From assembly GCA_964512225.1 (NCBI GenBank), contig CAZEKB010000032.1, positions 1 through 64,000 of the forward strand: DNA of 64,000 nt, given 5' to 3'. Positions 33,185 to 43,328 of the stretch are shown one piece after another; position 1 is the first letter of the stretch; each line of letters begins with the position of its first letter. The translations under genes and the position numbers were made by a program. This DNA is from CAZEKB01 sp964512225. GTDB taxonomy: Bacteria > Myxococcota_A > UBA796 > UBA9615. Under the pieces are notes generated by a model. The model worked only from the letters and a program-made list of their open reading frames with translations, was not told the DNA's origin and did no database searches.

Positions 33185-33839
33185 GGGTCCCGCCCGCGTG
33201 GTGTGGCCGCCCCGGTCGACGGTCCCGCGGGCCGCGCTCCTGCAGCCGGTGGTGGACGCCCTCCGCGCGGGCCGGCTCCTGCTGTACCCCACCGAGACGG
33301 TCTACGGGCTCGGCGTGGCCGTGTCCGCCGGCGACGACGGGGTCGCCCGGGTGCGCTCGGCCAAGGGGAGCCCGCCGGGCCGGCCCTTCCTCGTGCTCGC
33401 CGCCGACGTGCGTCGCGCGTTCGCCCTGTGGTCCCGGGTCCCCCCGCTCGCCCGTCGTCTCGCGGACGCCGCCTGGCCCGGCCCCCTCACGCTGATCGGA
33501 CCCGCGCGCCCGGGCCTGCCCGACTCGCTGCTGGGCGACGTCGACGGCGTGCCCACCATCAGCGTGCGCGTGCCCGGCGACGCCCGACTGCGGGGGCTGC
33601 TGTCGGCGCTGGAAGACGCGCTGGTCTCCACGTCGGCGAACCGCGCGGGCGAGGCTCCGACGCATCGGCTCGAGGACGTGGACGTGGACGCGCTGTCTCC
33701 GGACCTGGTGGTCGACGGGGGCGACTGTCCCGGGGGGGCGCCGTCCACCCTGGTCACGCTCGTCGGTCCCCCCCGGATCCTCCGCCCCGGGGCGTGGACG
33801 CCGCCGCCCGCCCTCGGCCTCCCCGCGGACGTCGCGTGA
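33177..33839 (+). CDS. tsaC: Threonylcarbamoyl-AMP synthase, Sua5/YrdC/YwlC family
   Basis: 220 residues from a TTG that overlaps purE by 8 bp; GTG codons at 33198 and 33201 are other possible starts. YrdC-fold motifs are LLYPTETVYGLG, SVRVPGDARL, STSANRAGEAP (Ser and Asn of the ATP/bicarbonate site) and GGAPSTLVTL. It makes threonylcarbamoyl-adenylate for t6A37 in ANN-decoding tRNAs. The usual KxR motif reads KGS (RSAKGSPPGRPFLVL), so the second basic residue is missing or moved to GRP; the YciO-like paralogous subgroup is an alternative. Coupled to the downstream dciA by a 4-bp overlap. Confidence 0.85.
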   Translation: MAEGPARVVWPPRSTVPRAALLQPVVDALRAGRLLLYPTETVYGLGVAVSAGDDGVARVRSAKGSPPGRPFLVLAADVRRAFALWSRVPPLARRLADAAWPGPLTLIGPARPGLPDSLLGDVDGVPTISVRVPGDARLRGLLSALEDALVSTSANRAGEAPTHRLEDVDVDALSPDLVVDGGDCPGGAPSTLVTLVGPPRILRPGAWTPPPALGLPADVA

Positions 33840-34144
33840 GTCGCCGCTGGGGCCGCGATCGCGACGCCGTCCCCGTGGGCGACGTCCTCGGGCGCACGGA
33901 GGCCTTCCGTCGGTCCCCGCTGCCGCTGGGCATCGCCCCCGCCTGGGAGGCCGCGCTCGGCCCCGCGGCCCGGCACACCAGGCTCGTGAGCCTGCGCGGG
34001 GGAACCCTGACGGTGGCGACGCGGGAGCCGGCGTGGACCCCCCAGATCGAAGAGATGGCCGACGCGCTCGCGACGCGCATGCGGGACGCGGGTTTCCCGG
34101 TCGATCGGCTCGTCGTCCGAGGCCCCCGAACCAAGCTGCGCTGA
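33836..34144 (+). CDS. dciA: DUF721/DciA-like protein
   Basis: 102 residues from a GTG in a 4-bp overlap with tsaC. The pattern PVGDVLGRTEAF, GIAPAWEAALGPAARHTRLV, LRGGTLTVATREPAWTPQIE and a Leu/Arg-rich end is the DUF721 fold (KH-like), found in DciA, the replicative helicase operator of bacteria without DnaC/DnaI. The length is close to the minimal domain. DciA is well supported in many phyla but DUF721 members vary, so the name is tentative. A 13-bp hairpin starts at the base after the stop. Confidence 0.75.
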   Translation: MSRRWGRDRDAVPVGDVLGRTEAFRRSPLPLGIAPAWEAALGPAARHTRLVSLRGGTLTVATREPAWTPQIEEMADALATRMRDAGFPVDRLVVRGPRTKLR

Positions 34145-34178
34145 GGCGAGGGCCCGTCAGCGTTCACGGGCCCTCGCC
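34145..34178 (+). terminator. Perfect 13-bp hairpin after dciA
   Basis: GGCGAGGGCCCGT and its exact complement around an 8-base loop, beginning directly after the dciA stop. Only TT follows, so a classical U tract is absent. It closes the purH-to-dciA gene run before leuS. Confidence 0.65.
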
Positions 34179-34249
34179 TTGCTGCGACCGCCCCCGATTG
34201 CTAGCAATCCATCCGCGCCCGCCCGGGCCCGGAGCACGAGGAAGAGACC

Positions 34250-36853
34250 ATGCACGAAGCGCCGTATCGCCCGTCCGAAGTCGAGGAGAAGTGGCAGGCT
34301 CGCTGGGACGCGGAGGGGACCTTCGAGGTCGCCGGCGCCGACGGGGACAAGCCGAAGTACTACGTGCTGGAGATGTTCCCGTACCCCAGCGGCAACCTGC
34401 ACATGGGCCACGTCCGGAACTACTCGATCGGCGACGTGGTCGCGCGCGTGAAGCGGGCCCGCGGCTACGAGGTCCTGCACCCCATGGGCTGGGACGCGTT
34501 CGGCCTGCCCGCCGAGAACGCCGCGATCCAGCGGGGGACCCACCCCGCGAAGTGGACCAAGGCGAACATCGCCCAGATGCGGGGGCAGCTGCGGCGCCTC
34601 GGTCTGTCCTACGACTGGTCGCGCGAGCTGGCCACCTGCGACCCCGAGTACTACCGGTGGGAGCAGTCGGTCTTCCTGGACCTGCTGGAGAAGGGCCTGG
34701 CCTACAAGAAGGGCGGGCTGCTGAACTGGTGCGACAGCTGCAAGACCACGCTGGCCAACGAGCAGGTCGAGGACGGCGAGTGCTGGCGCTGCGGGTCGGT
34801 CGTGACCCAGCGCGAGCTGCAGCAGTGGTACCTGCGCATCACGAGCTACGCCGAGGAGCTGCTGCAGTCGCTGAAGACCCTGGACGGGTGGCCGTCGGCC
34901 GTCACGTCGCAGCAAGAGACCTGGATCGGCAAGTCCGTCGGCGCCTCGATCCTGTTCGAGATCGACGGTGACGTCGACGGGATCGACGGGCCCCTGGAGG
35001 TCTTCACGACGCGCCCGGACACGCTGTACGGCTGCACGTACATGTCGCTGGCGCCGGAGCACCCGTGGACGCGCAAGCTGGCCGCGGGCACCGAGCAGGA
35101 GGCGGTCGTCCTCGAGTTCGCCGACCGCATGGGCACCACCGAGAAGGCCGATCGCATGGACGAGAAGGCCGAGAAGGAGGGGGTGTTCACGGGTCGCCAC
35201 GCGATCAACCCCGTCAACGGTCGACGGATCCCCATCTACACCGCCAACTTCGTGCTGGCGGACTACGGCACGGGCGCCGTGATGGCCGTCCCCGCCCACG
35301 ATCAGCGGGACTTCGAGTTCGCGTCGAAGTACGGCATCGACAAGGTCGTCGTGATCCAGCCCGAAGGGGACGCGCTGGACATCGCCGTCATGGAAGAGGC
35401 CTACACCGGCGCGGGCACGATGGTGAACTCGGGCGCCCACGATGGCACCCACTCCACGGACGGCAAGGCGGCGGTGATCGCCGAGCTGGAGGCGGCGGGG
35501 AAGGGGAGCGCGACGGTCAACTACCGTCTGCGCGACTGGGGCGTGAGCCGCCAGCGGTACTGGGGATCGCCGATCCCGGTCGTGTACTGCGACGCCTGCG
35601 GGATGAAGCCCGTGCCCCGGGATCAGCTGCCGGTGGTCCTGCCCCTGGACGTCGAGCTGACGGGTGAGGCGGGCAGCCCGCTGGCGAAGGTCGACGGCTT
35701 CGTCCACACGACCTGCCCGTACTGCGGCGGCCCGGCCCACCGGGAGACCGATACGTTCGACACGTTCATGGAGTCGTCCTGGTACTTCCTGCGGTACTGC
35801 AGCCCGTCGTTCGAGGGCGGCATGGTCGACCCGGGGGCGTCGGATCGCTTCATGGCCGTGGACCAGTACATCGGCGGCAGCGAGCACGCGGTCATGCACC
35901 TGCTGTACGCGCGCTTCTACACGAAGGCCCTGCGGGACCTGGGCATCGTCGCCGTCGACGAGCCGTTCACGAACCTGCTGACCCAGGGGATGGTCTGCCA
36001 CGAGACCTACCGGCTGGACGGGGAGTGGGTGGCCCCCGCCGACGTCGAGGACGGGATCCACAAGGCCACCGGGCGGCCGGTCGAAGTCGGGCGCGTGGAG
36101 AAGATGTCGAAGGCGAAGATGAACGGGGTCGACCCCCTGGAGATGATCGCGCGCTACGGCGCCGACACGGCGCGCCTGTTCGTCCTGTTCGCCGCTCCCC
36201 CGCCCAAGGACGTGGCTTGGTCCACGTCCGGCGTCGAGGGCTCGTTCCGGTTCCTGAGCCGCGTGTGGCGACTGGCCGTGCGGCGGGCCCACGAGCTCGC
36301 AGGGACCGCCCCCTACGCAGGCGACGGATCCGACCTGACGCCCGCGGGCCGGGACCTGCGGCGGGCGATCCACGCGACGATCGAGCGCGTCACGACGGAC
36401 GTGGAGAAGCGCCTGCAGCTGAACACCGCCATCGCCGCGATCATGGAGCTGGTCAACGACGCGTACCGCTTCGAGGCGGCGGCCGACCTGGGGCCGGGCA
36501 CGTCCGACTCCGCGGTCCTGGCGGAGGCCCTGGACATCGTCGTGCGGCTGCTGTCTCCCTTCGCGCCCCACATGGCCGACGAGCTGTGGGAGCGCCTGGG
36601 CCGCTCCGGGCTGGTGGAGGACGTGCCGTGGCCCGAGGCCGACCCCGCGATGCTCGTGGTCGACACCATCACGCTGGCGGTCCAGGTGAAGGGCAAGCGC
36701 CGGGCCGAGGTGACGGTCCCCGCCGACGCGGACAACGCCGCGATCGAGGCCGCCGCGCGGGCCATCCCGAACGTCGCCAAGTTCGTGGGCGACGCCGAGC
36801 CCCGACGTGTCATCGTCGTCCCGGGTCGCTTGATCAACATCATCCCGGGATAG
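34250..36853 (+). CDS. leuS: Leucyl-tRNA synthetase
   Basis: 867 residues, class Ia. The N-terminus has FPYPSGNLHMGHVRNYSIGD with the HIGH motif as HMGH, and MGWDAFGLPAENAAI. A zinc-binding insert is seen in NWCDSCKTTL with CWRCG. The CP1 editing domain (about 220-420) has FTTRPDTLYGCTYMSLAPEH and the Asp-containing YGTGAVMAVPAHDQRD. A second Cys cluster occurs near CDACG and CPYCGG. The KMSKS loop reads KMSKAK (Ser to Ala at position five). The C-terminal anticodon/tRNA domain is complete (AVQVKGKRRAEV). It charges tRNA-Leu and hydrolyses mischarged products. Followed 11 bp later by holA. Confidence 0.98.
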   Translation: MHEAPYRPSEVEEKWQARWDAEGTFEVAGADGDKPKYYVLEMFPYPSGNLHMGHVRNYSIGDVVARVKRARGYEVLHPMGWDAFGLPAENAAIQRGTHPAKWTKANIAQMRGQLRRLGLSYDWSRELATCDPEYYRWEQSVFLDLLEKGLAYKKGGLLNWCDSCKTTLANEQVEDGECWRCGSVVTQRELQQWYLRITSYAEELLQSLKTLDGWPSAVTSQQETWIGKSVGASILFEIDGDVDGIDGPLEVFTTRPDTLYGCTYMSLAPEHPWTRKLAAGTEQEAVVLEFADRMGTTEKADRMDEKAEKEGVFTGRHAINPVNGRRIPIYTANFVLADYGTGAVMAVPAHDQRDFEFASKYGIDKVVVIQPEGDALDIAVMEEAYTGAGTMVNSGAHDGTHSTDGKAAVIAELEAAGKGSATVNYRLRDWGVSRQRYWGSPIPVVYCDACGMKPVPRDQLPVVLPLDVELTGEAGSPLAKVDGFVHTTCPYCGGPAHRETDTFDTFMESSWYFLRYCSPSFEGGMVDPGASDRFMAVDQYIGGSEHAVMHLLYARFYTKALRDLGIVAVDEPFTNLLTQGMVCHETYRLDGEWVAPADVEDGIHKATGRPVEVGRVEKMSKAKMNGVDPLEMIARYGADTARLFVLFAAPPPKDVAWSTSGVEGSFRFLSRVWRLAVRRAHELAGTAPYAGDGSDLTPAGRDLRRAIHATIERVTTDVEKRLQLNTAIAAIMELVNDAYRFEAAADLGPGTSDSAVLAEALDIVVRLLSPFAPHMADELWERLGRSGLVEDVPWPEADPAMLVVDTITLAVQVKGKRRAEVTVPADADNAAIEAAARAIPNVAKFVGDAEPRRVIVVPGRLINIIPG

Positions 36854-36864
36854 CGAGGGCAGGC

Positions 36865-37908
36865 ATGGCCAGGAGGGGCAGACCGAACCCCTGGAACGAC
36901 GTCCGGGAGGACGTGCGGGAGGGGGCGCTGAAGCCCGTGTATCTGCTCGCGGGCCAGGAGCGGTTCCTGGTCCGGAGGGCGTACGATCTGCTCTACGAGG
37001 CGGGCGTCGGGGGCGGGCCCCGGGGCTTCAACGAGCAGGTCTTTCAGGGGGAGTCCACCACCGGCACCTCGGTCGCGTCGGCCTGCAACACGCTGCCGAT
37101 GATGGGGCCCCGGCGCGTGGTCGTCGTGCGCAACGTCGACAAGCTCAAGAAGGACGACCAAGACGCCGTCGGGGAGTACTGCGCCAAGCCCTCGCCGACC
37201 ACGCTCCTGCTGCTCCTCACGTCGCCCGACGGCGGCAAGCTCGACGGTCGCCGCAAGCTCGTCAAGACGGTCAAGAAGACCGGGCGCCTCTGCGAGTTCA
37301 AGAAGATCTACGGGCGGGCGCTGCGCGAGTGGATCGAAGAGGAGGCCGAGGCGCTGGGCAAGCGGCTCCCGTCCCGCGGCCCGACGTTCCTCGAGGGCAT
37401 CGTCGGCAACGACCTCGGAGCCCTGCGCAACTGCCTACTGAACGTATCTTTGTACGTCGGCGACGCTCCGGAGATCGCCCTGGGGGACCTGGAGCGCGTG
37501 GTCGCGGGCGACCGCCAGGAGGCGCTGTGGGACCTGCTCGACGCCGTGCTCGATCGCTCCCCCGAGGGCGTCCAGCGCAACCTGGCGATGCTCTACCGCC
37601 AGGAGAACAAGCCGATCTCGGTCCTCTTCCTTGCGATGCGGCGGGTCAAGACGATCCAGGCCGCCGAGCGGCTCCGCGACGAGGGGCTGGGCGACGAGGA
37701 GGCCGCGCGCAACGCGGGCGCCGGGGCGATGGCCTGGAAGTGGCGCGGCAAGCTCGGGCGCTACTCGCCGGCGGAGCTCGACGGCGCCGTGTCTCGGCTC
37801 CTGGGCGCCGAGAGCGACATGAAGGGGGGCAAGCGCATCGACGATCGGTGGACCCTCGAGCGGGCGCTGCTCGACATCGTCGCGGAGCCCCGTCGACGCC
37901 GACGCTGA
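36865..37908 (+). CDS. holA: DNA polymerase III delta subunit
   Basis: 347 residues from the ATG at 36865, where similarity begins. AAA+-like clamp-loader wrench with ALKPVYLLAGQERFLVRRA, GFNEQVFQGE, CNTLPMMGPRRVVVVRNVDKL, FLEGIVGNDLGALRNCL, and a C-terminal collar domain (AMAWKWRGKLGRYSPAELDGAV, DDRWTLERALLDIV). Delta opens the beta clamp during loading onto DNA. Typical length is 330-350. The leuS-holA order is common in bacteria. It is convergent with rpsT, a hairpin lying between them. Confidence 0.93.
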   Translation: MARRGRPNPWNDVREDVREGALKPVYLLAGQERFLVRRAYDLLYEAGVGGGPRGFNEQVFQGESTTGTSVASACNTLPMMGPRRVVVVRNVDKLKKDDQDAVGEYCAKPSPTTLLLLLTSPDGGKLDGRRKLVKTVKKTGRLCEFKKIYGRALREWIEEEAEALGKRLPSRGPTFLEGIVGNDLGALRNCLLNVSLYVGDAPEIALGDLERVVAGDRQEALWDLLDAVLDRSPEGVQRNLAMLYRQENKPISVLFLAMRRVKTIQAAERLRDEGLGDEEAARNAGAGAMAWKWRGKLGRYSPAELDGAVSRLLGAESDMKGGKRIDDRWTLERALLDIVAEPRRRRR

Positions 37909-37925
37909 GCGTCAGAACGTCGAAA

Positions 37926-37952
37926 GGCCGCTCGCCCGAGGGGGCGGCGGCC
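37926..37952. terminator. GC-rich hairpin between convergent holA and rpsT
   Basis: GGCCGCTCGCCC pairs with GGGCGGCGGCC around GAGG with a single bulged base. It lies 18 bp past holA and 26 bp past rpsT on the other strand, so it could serve both. No T tract on either side. Confidence 0.5.
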
Positions 37953-37977
37953 AACCGAAGAGGGTCGCGGCGAGCTT

Positions 37978-38253
37978 CTAGCCGGCCGCGGCGACGAGCT
38001 TGTTGTACGCCAGCGTCAGTCGGCTGATGCGGCGAGCGGCGGTGTTCTTGTGGATCACGCCGCGCGTCTGCACGTGATCGATCACCGAGACCGCCTTGCG
38101 GAGGGCGGTGCCCGCGGCCTCCACGTCGCCGGCGTCGACCGCCGTGCGGAAGCTCTTGATGTGGGACCGCATGTTGCCGCGCTGGTCGCGGTTGCGGAGG
38201 CGGCGCTTGTCGTTCTGCCGGATCCGCTTCAGGGCGCTCTTGTGGTTGGCCAT
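37978..38253 (-). CDS. rpsT: 30S ribosomal protein S20
   Basis: 91 residues, full length. MANHKSALKRIRQNDKRRLR is the classical S20 start, followed by KSFRTAVDAGD, GVIHKNTAARRISRLT and NKLVAA. It binds 16S rRNA early in small-subunit assembly. The start is fixed by this match and by an AAGGAAA ribosome-binding site. A consensus promoter lies 88 bp upstream (38341-38369), leaving an ~80-base leader in which autoregulation by S20 would be possible. The frame stays open far upstream only as an antisense artefact across lepA. Confidence 0.98.
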   Translation of the reverse strand: MANHKSALKRIRQNDKRRLRNRDQRGNMRSHIKSFRTAVDAGDVEAAGTALRKAVSVIDHVQTRGVIHKNTAARRISRLTLAYNKLVAAAG

Positions 38254-38340
38254 CGAACTCGTTTCCTTACCGTCTGCTTCGTACTGCGTCTCTCGCCCGG
38301 TTCGGCGAGGCGTCCTCCGCCGATTCGGCGAAGCCGGCGA

Positions 38341-38369
38341 CGTATAGCGGCGGGCACTCGGCGTGTCAA
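38341..38369 (-). promoter_or_regulatory. rpsT promoter, sigma-70 type
   Basis: On the minus strand a perfect TTGACA (38364-38369), a 17-bp spacer and TATACG (38341-38346, 4 of 6). The predicted start is near 38334, about 80 bases before the rpsT ATG. This is the best sigma-70 match seen in the window. Confidence 0.8.
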
Positions 38370-38439
38370 TGGAGATGTGGCGCCGTGCGCGCTTCGGGAT
38401 GTCGCGTACGGGCCCCATCTCGTGTAAGAAGCGCCCGCT

Positions 38440-40238
<1,799 letters not shown>

Positions 40239-40242
<4 letters not shown>

Positions 40243-40982
40243 GCGACGGCAGGGTCAAGCGGGTCAAGAAGCCGAAGTCGCCGGTCCGGGAGTACGCCGA
40301 GGCGATCACGATCGCCCTCACGCTCGCGCTGGGGCTCCGCTTCTTCGTGATCGAGGCGTTCAAGATCCCGTCGGGCTCGATGATCGAGACGCTGGAGATC
40401 GGCGACTTCATCTTCGTGAACAAGCTCTCCTACCGGACGGAGGTCCCCTACTCCCTGCTGGGCGTGGGCATCCCCGGCGGGGGCAGGACCCTCGCCCAGT
40501 GGGATACGCCCGAGCGCGGCGACATCGCCGTCTTCCGCTTCCCCCGGGACCCGACGGTCGACTACATCAAGCGCATCGTCGCCGTGGAGGGCGACACGAT
40601 CGAGCTGCGGCGCGGAGAGGTGTTCCTCAACGGGGAGAAGCTCGAGCGCAAGTTCGTCCGCAGCACGAAGTACAACGACCAGAACTGCCGGCGCGTGAGC
40701 GCGGGCCTGTGGCGCGAGAACAACGGCACGCGGGAGTACGAGGTGCTGCTGGAGGAGCGGCAGCGCGGGCTGCGCGTGGACAACCACGGCCCCGAGGTCG
40801 TCCGCCCCGGGCACGTGTTCGCCATGGGCGACAACCGCGACAACTCGAGCGACTCGCGGATCTGGGGGCAGGTGCCGGTGGAGAACATCAAGGGGCGCGC
40901 CCTGTTCGTATGGCTGAGCCGCGACTCGTGCGGCGGGTTCCTCGGGTTGCGGTGGTCCCGCTTCTTCGAGCCGGTGCGGTGA
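40239..40982 (+). CDS. lepB: Signal peptidase I
   Basis: 247 residues from a GTG within the lepA stop (GTGA). One N-terminal membrane helix (ITIALTLALGLRFFVIEAF), then the catalytic Ser in KIPSGSMIETLEIGD, the general-base Lys in DYIKRIVAVEGDTI and the box-E MGDNRDNSSDSR. It removes signal peptides from exported proteins at the outer face of the inner membrane. The ~60-residue insertion after NGEKLE (KYNDQNCRRV, EERQRGLRV) is typical of longer Gram-negative forms. The lepA-lepB pair is a conserved operon. Confidence 0.96.
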
Positions 40983-41869
40983 TGGACCAGTACCCGATCC
41001 CGCCCGGCTGGTCGCCGATCCCGGCGTCGTCGTGGAGCCGCGCCGAGCGGCGGGACACGCTGGTGGGGCTCGGCGATACGACCCGCGCGGCCGTCAAGGA
41101 GTGGCTCGACGGGGCGAAGCACGTCGCGCACATCGGGTACGCGAAGCACGCCAACACGGGCGACCACCTGATCCTCAAGGCGGAGCAGCTGCTCTTCGAG
41201 TCCCTGGGCGTCCGCTACACGCCGCTGGACATGTCGACCTTCCGCATCCCCGACGAGCTGCGCAAGCTGCCGCTCGTCTTCAAGGGGGGCGGCTACCTCG
41301 GCGACCCCGGAGCGTGGCACTACAAGAAGATGTGCCGCTGGATCCTGAACCAGCAGGCGCCCGTCTTGATGATGCCGTGCTCGGCGCGGTTCGACGCGGT
41401 CTCTCCCGAGCTGTGGCAGCGGGCCGTGCGCTTCTCCGAGCTGACGATCTTCAACCGCGACCGCCGGAGCTTCGGGATCATCGACGACATCGTCCCGGGG
41501 CTGCCCCGGCTCGTCCCCGACTCGGCCTACTTCTCCACGCGCGCCCTGCGGTTCCGGCCCGGGGACAAGCGGATCCTCCTGCCCCGGTCGGACCGGGAGA
41601 CCGGGGACGCGCGCCTGCCCCAGCGGTACCCGGGCATCGAAGTCCGGGAGTGGCTCCAGAAGAAGGTGAAGCCCGCGAACGTCCTCGAAGTCATCGCCGA
41701 CAAGCTCGACCAGGCGGCGTGGCTCGCGACCGACCGCCTGCACGTGCACGTCGCGGCGAAGATCCTGGGCGTCCCCCACGACTTCCTGCCGAACAGCTAC
41801 CACAAGAACACGGCGTTCTACGCCACGTGGTCCACCGAGGACCCGCTGGTCACCTGGATCGACGGCTGA
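40982..41869 (+). CDS. Polysaccharide pyruvyl transferase family protein
   Basis: 295 residues; the ATG overlaps the lepB stop by one base (TGATG). HIGYAKHANTGDHLILKAEQLLF (the GNxGD-like opening, quoted in parts: HANTGDHLI), LVFKGGGYLGDPG, MMPCSARFD, NRDRRSFGI and a late TDRLHVHVAAKILGVPH fit PF04230-type enzymes, which add pyruvate ketals to exopolysaccharide or cell-wall sugars using phosphoenolpyruvate. It is coupled to lepA-lepB but faces an exopolysaccharide gene group, with its 3' end overlapping the convergent flippase by 20 bp. Confidence 0.85.
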   Translation: MDQYPIPPGWSPIPASSWSRAERRDTLVGLGDTTRAAVKEWLDGAKHVAHIGYAKHANTGDHLILKAEQLLFESLGVRYTPLDMSTFRIPDELRKLPLVFKGGGYLGDPGAWHYKKMCRWILNQQAPVLMMPCSARFDAVSPELWQRAVRFSELTIFNRDRRSFGIIDDIVPGLPRLVPDSAYFSTRALRFRPGDKRILLPRSDRETGDARLPQRYPGIEVREWLQKKVKPANVLEVIADKLDQAAWLATDRLHVHVAAKILGVPHDFLPNSYHKNTAFYATWSTEDPLVTWIDG

Positions 41870-43298
41870 CCCGAAGCCGCGGCAGCAGGACCGGCCCGAC
41901 CATCGCCGCGAAGATCGCGGTGCGTACGACGATGCTCACCACCGCGTCCCCGCGCACGCCGTAGCCCGGCAGGAGCTCGACGAGCTTCGGGGCGATGCCC
42001 TCTCCGACGCCGAACGCGAGGCCCACGATCACTGCTCCGGTCAGCAGCAGCTCCCAGTCCAGGGGGACGGGCAGCACGCGACGCCCCGCGAGGAAGACCG
42101 TGAGCGTGAGGACGGCGTAGGCCACCAGCGTCGCGGCGGCCGCCCCGGAGGCCCCGTGGTCGGGGATCCAGAGCAGGTTCAGCCCCACGTTCACCAGGGC
42201 CGCGAAGACCGTCGCGCCGGGGATGGCCAGCTTGCGCTTGCGGTTGTACAGAGCGGCGACGAAGACGTAGTAGAGGCCCTGGAAGCCGGCCCCCAGGCAG
42301 AGGAGCCGGACGAGGTCCGCGGCCGCCTCGTAGCGGCTGTCGAACAGGGCCAGGGCGACGTCGGGGCCGACCCCCGCGCCCCCCACCGCCACGAGCACGA
42401 CCGAGAGGGCGAACCACGTCGTGGAGCTGCGCAGGGGCTCCCGCGCGTCCGGGTCGTCGATGCCCTTGTGGAACGTCGGCGACCAGGCCCGGTACCCCGA
42501 CATCGACAGCACGTTGATCACGACCGGGAAGAAGTAGGCGGCCGTATAGAGCCCGAGCTCGGCGCGCCCCGCGATGTCGACCAGCAGCCACCGATCGACC
42601 ATCGTGAGCGCCCACGTGGACAGCAGGTGGGGCACCAGCGGGATCGAGAATGCGAGCAGGGGGACGAGGTGGTCGCGTCGCCACCCGAGGTCGACCCGAC
42701 GCAGCGTGTAGACCACGAGCGGTACCCCCACCAGCGCCGCGCCCACGAGCTTGCCGTAGAAGATCGCGAGCACCCCGACGCCCGTCGCCGCCAACAGCGC
42801 CACGACCAGCCCGGCCTCCAGGAACGACCGGGTGATGTTCAGGAGGATGAAGGGGCGGGGTCGCTCCTGGGAGGTCCACACCGCGATGGGGACGACCGCG
42901 GCCGTCCCGAGCACCGCGGCCGCCGACACGATGCGACCGTAGGGATCCCAAGGCAGGTCGGGCAGCGCGACGGCGAAGAGGCCCGGACCCACCGCCTCGA
43001 GCACGAGGTGCAGCCCCAGCGGCCACACCAGGAGGAACGCGGCCGCGGCCCCGTTGCAGCGTCGTCGGCCCTCGTCGTCGTCGAGGAAGTCGTACTGGAA
43101 CTGGAGCAGCCCCCCGGGGATGCCGAGGCCGTAGACGGTCGTGAGCAGCTGCAGCGCCATCGCGCCCAGGCCCCACAGCGCGAGCTCCTCCGGGGCGAGC
43201 AGCAGCGTGTACACCGGCACGAGCGCGAAGGCGACCATCCGCGCGGCCAGCTCGCCCACGGAGTAGATCGACGTGTTCTTGGCGATGCGCCCCAGCAC
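41850..43298 (-). CDS. Wzx-like polysaccharide flippase
   Basis: 482 residues from a GTG at 43298, where the hydrophobic protein begins (LGRIAKNTSIYSVGELAARM). About 12-14 membrane helices with the MATE-like polysaccharide exporter layout; pieces are LVPVYTLLLAPEELALWGLG, IPLVPHLLSTWALTMVDRWLL and GLYTAAYFFPVVINVL. It should flip undecaprenyl-linked sugar repeat units to the periplasm. No ATG/TTG is available near the N-terminus and the longer open frame upstream is antisense to the methyltransferase. Only 30 bp separate it from the divergent methyltransferase start. Confidence 0.87.
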   Translation of the reverse strand: MLGRIAKNTSIYSVGELAARMVAFALVPVYTLLLAPEELALWGLGAMALQLLTTVYGLGIPGGLLQFQYDFLDDDEGRRRCNGAAAAFLLVWPLGLHLVLEAVGPGLFAVALPDLPWDPYGRIVSAAAVLGTAAVVPIAVWTSQERPRPFILLNITRSFLEAGLVVALLAATGVGVLAIFYGKLVGAALVGVPLVVYTLRRVDLGWRRDHLVPLLAFSIPLVPHLLSTWALTMVDRWLLVDIAGRAELGLYTAAYFFPVVINVLSMSGYRAWSPTFHKGIDDPDAREPLRSSTTWFALSVVLVAVGGAGVGPDVALALFDSRYEAAADLVRLLCLGAGFQGLYYVFVAALYNRKRKLAIPGATVFAALVNVGLNLLWIPDHGASGAAAATLVAYAVLTLTVFLAGRRVLPVPLDWELLLTGAVIVGLAFGVGEGIAPKLVELLPGYGVRGDAVVSIVVRTAIFAAMVGPVLLPRLRVSRRSR

Positions 43299-43328
43299 GG
43301 CCGGAGGATACGGGTGTAGAAAGCCGCC

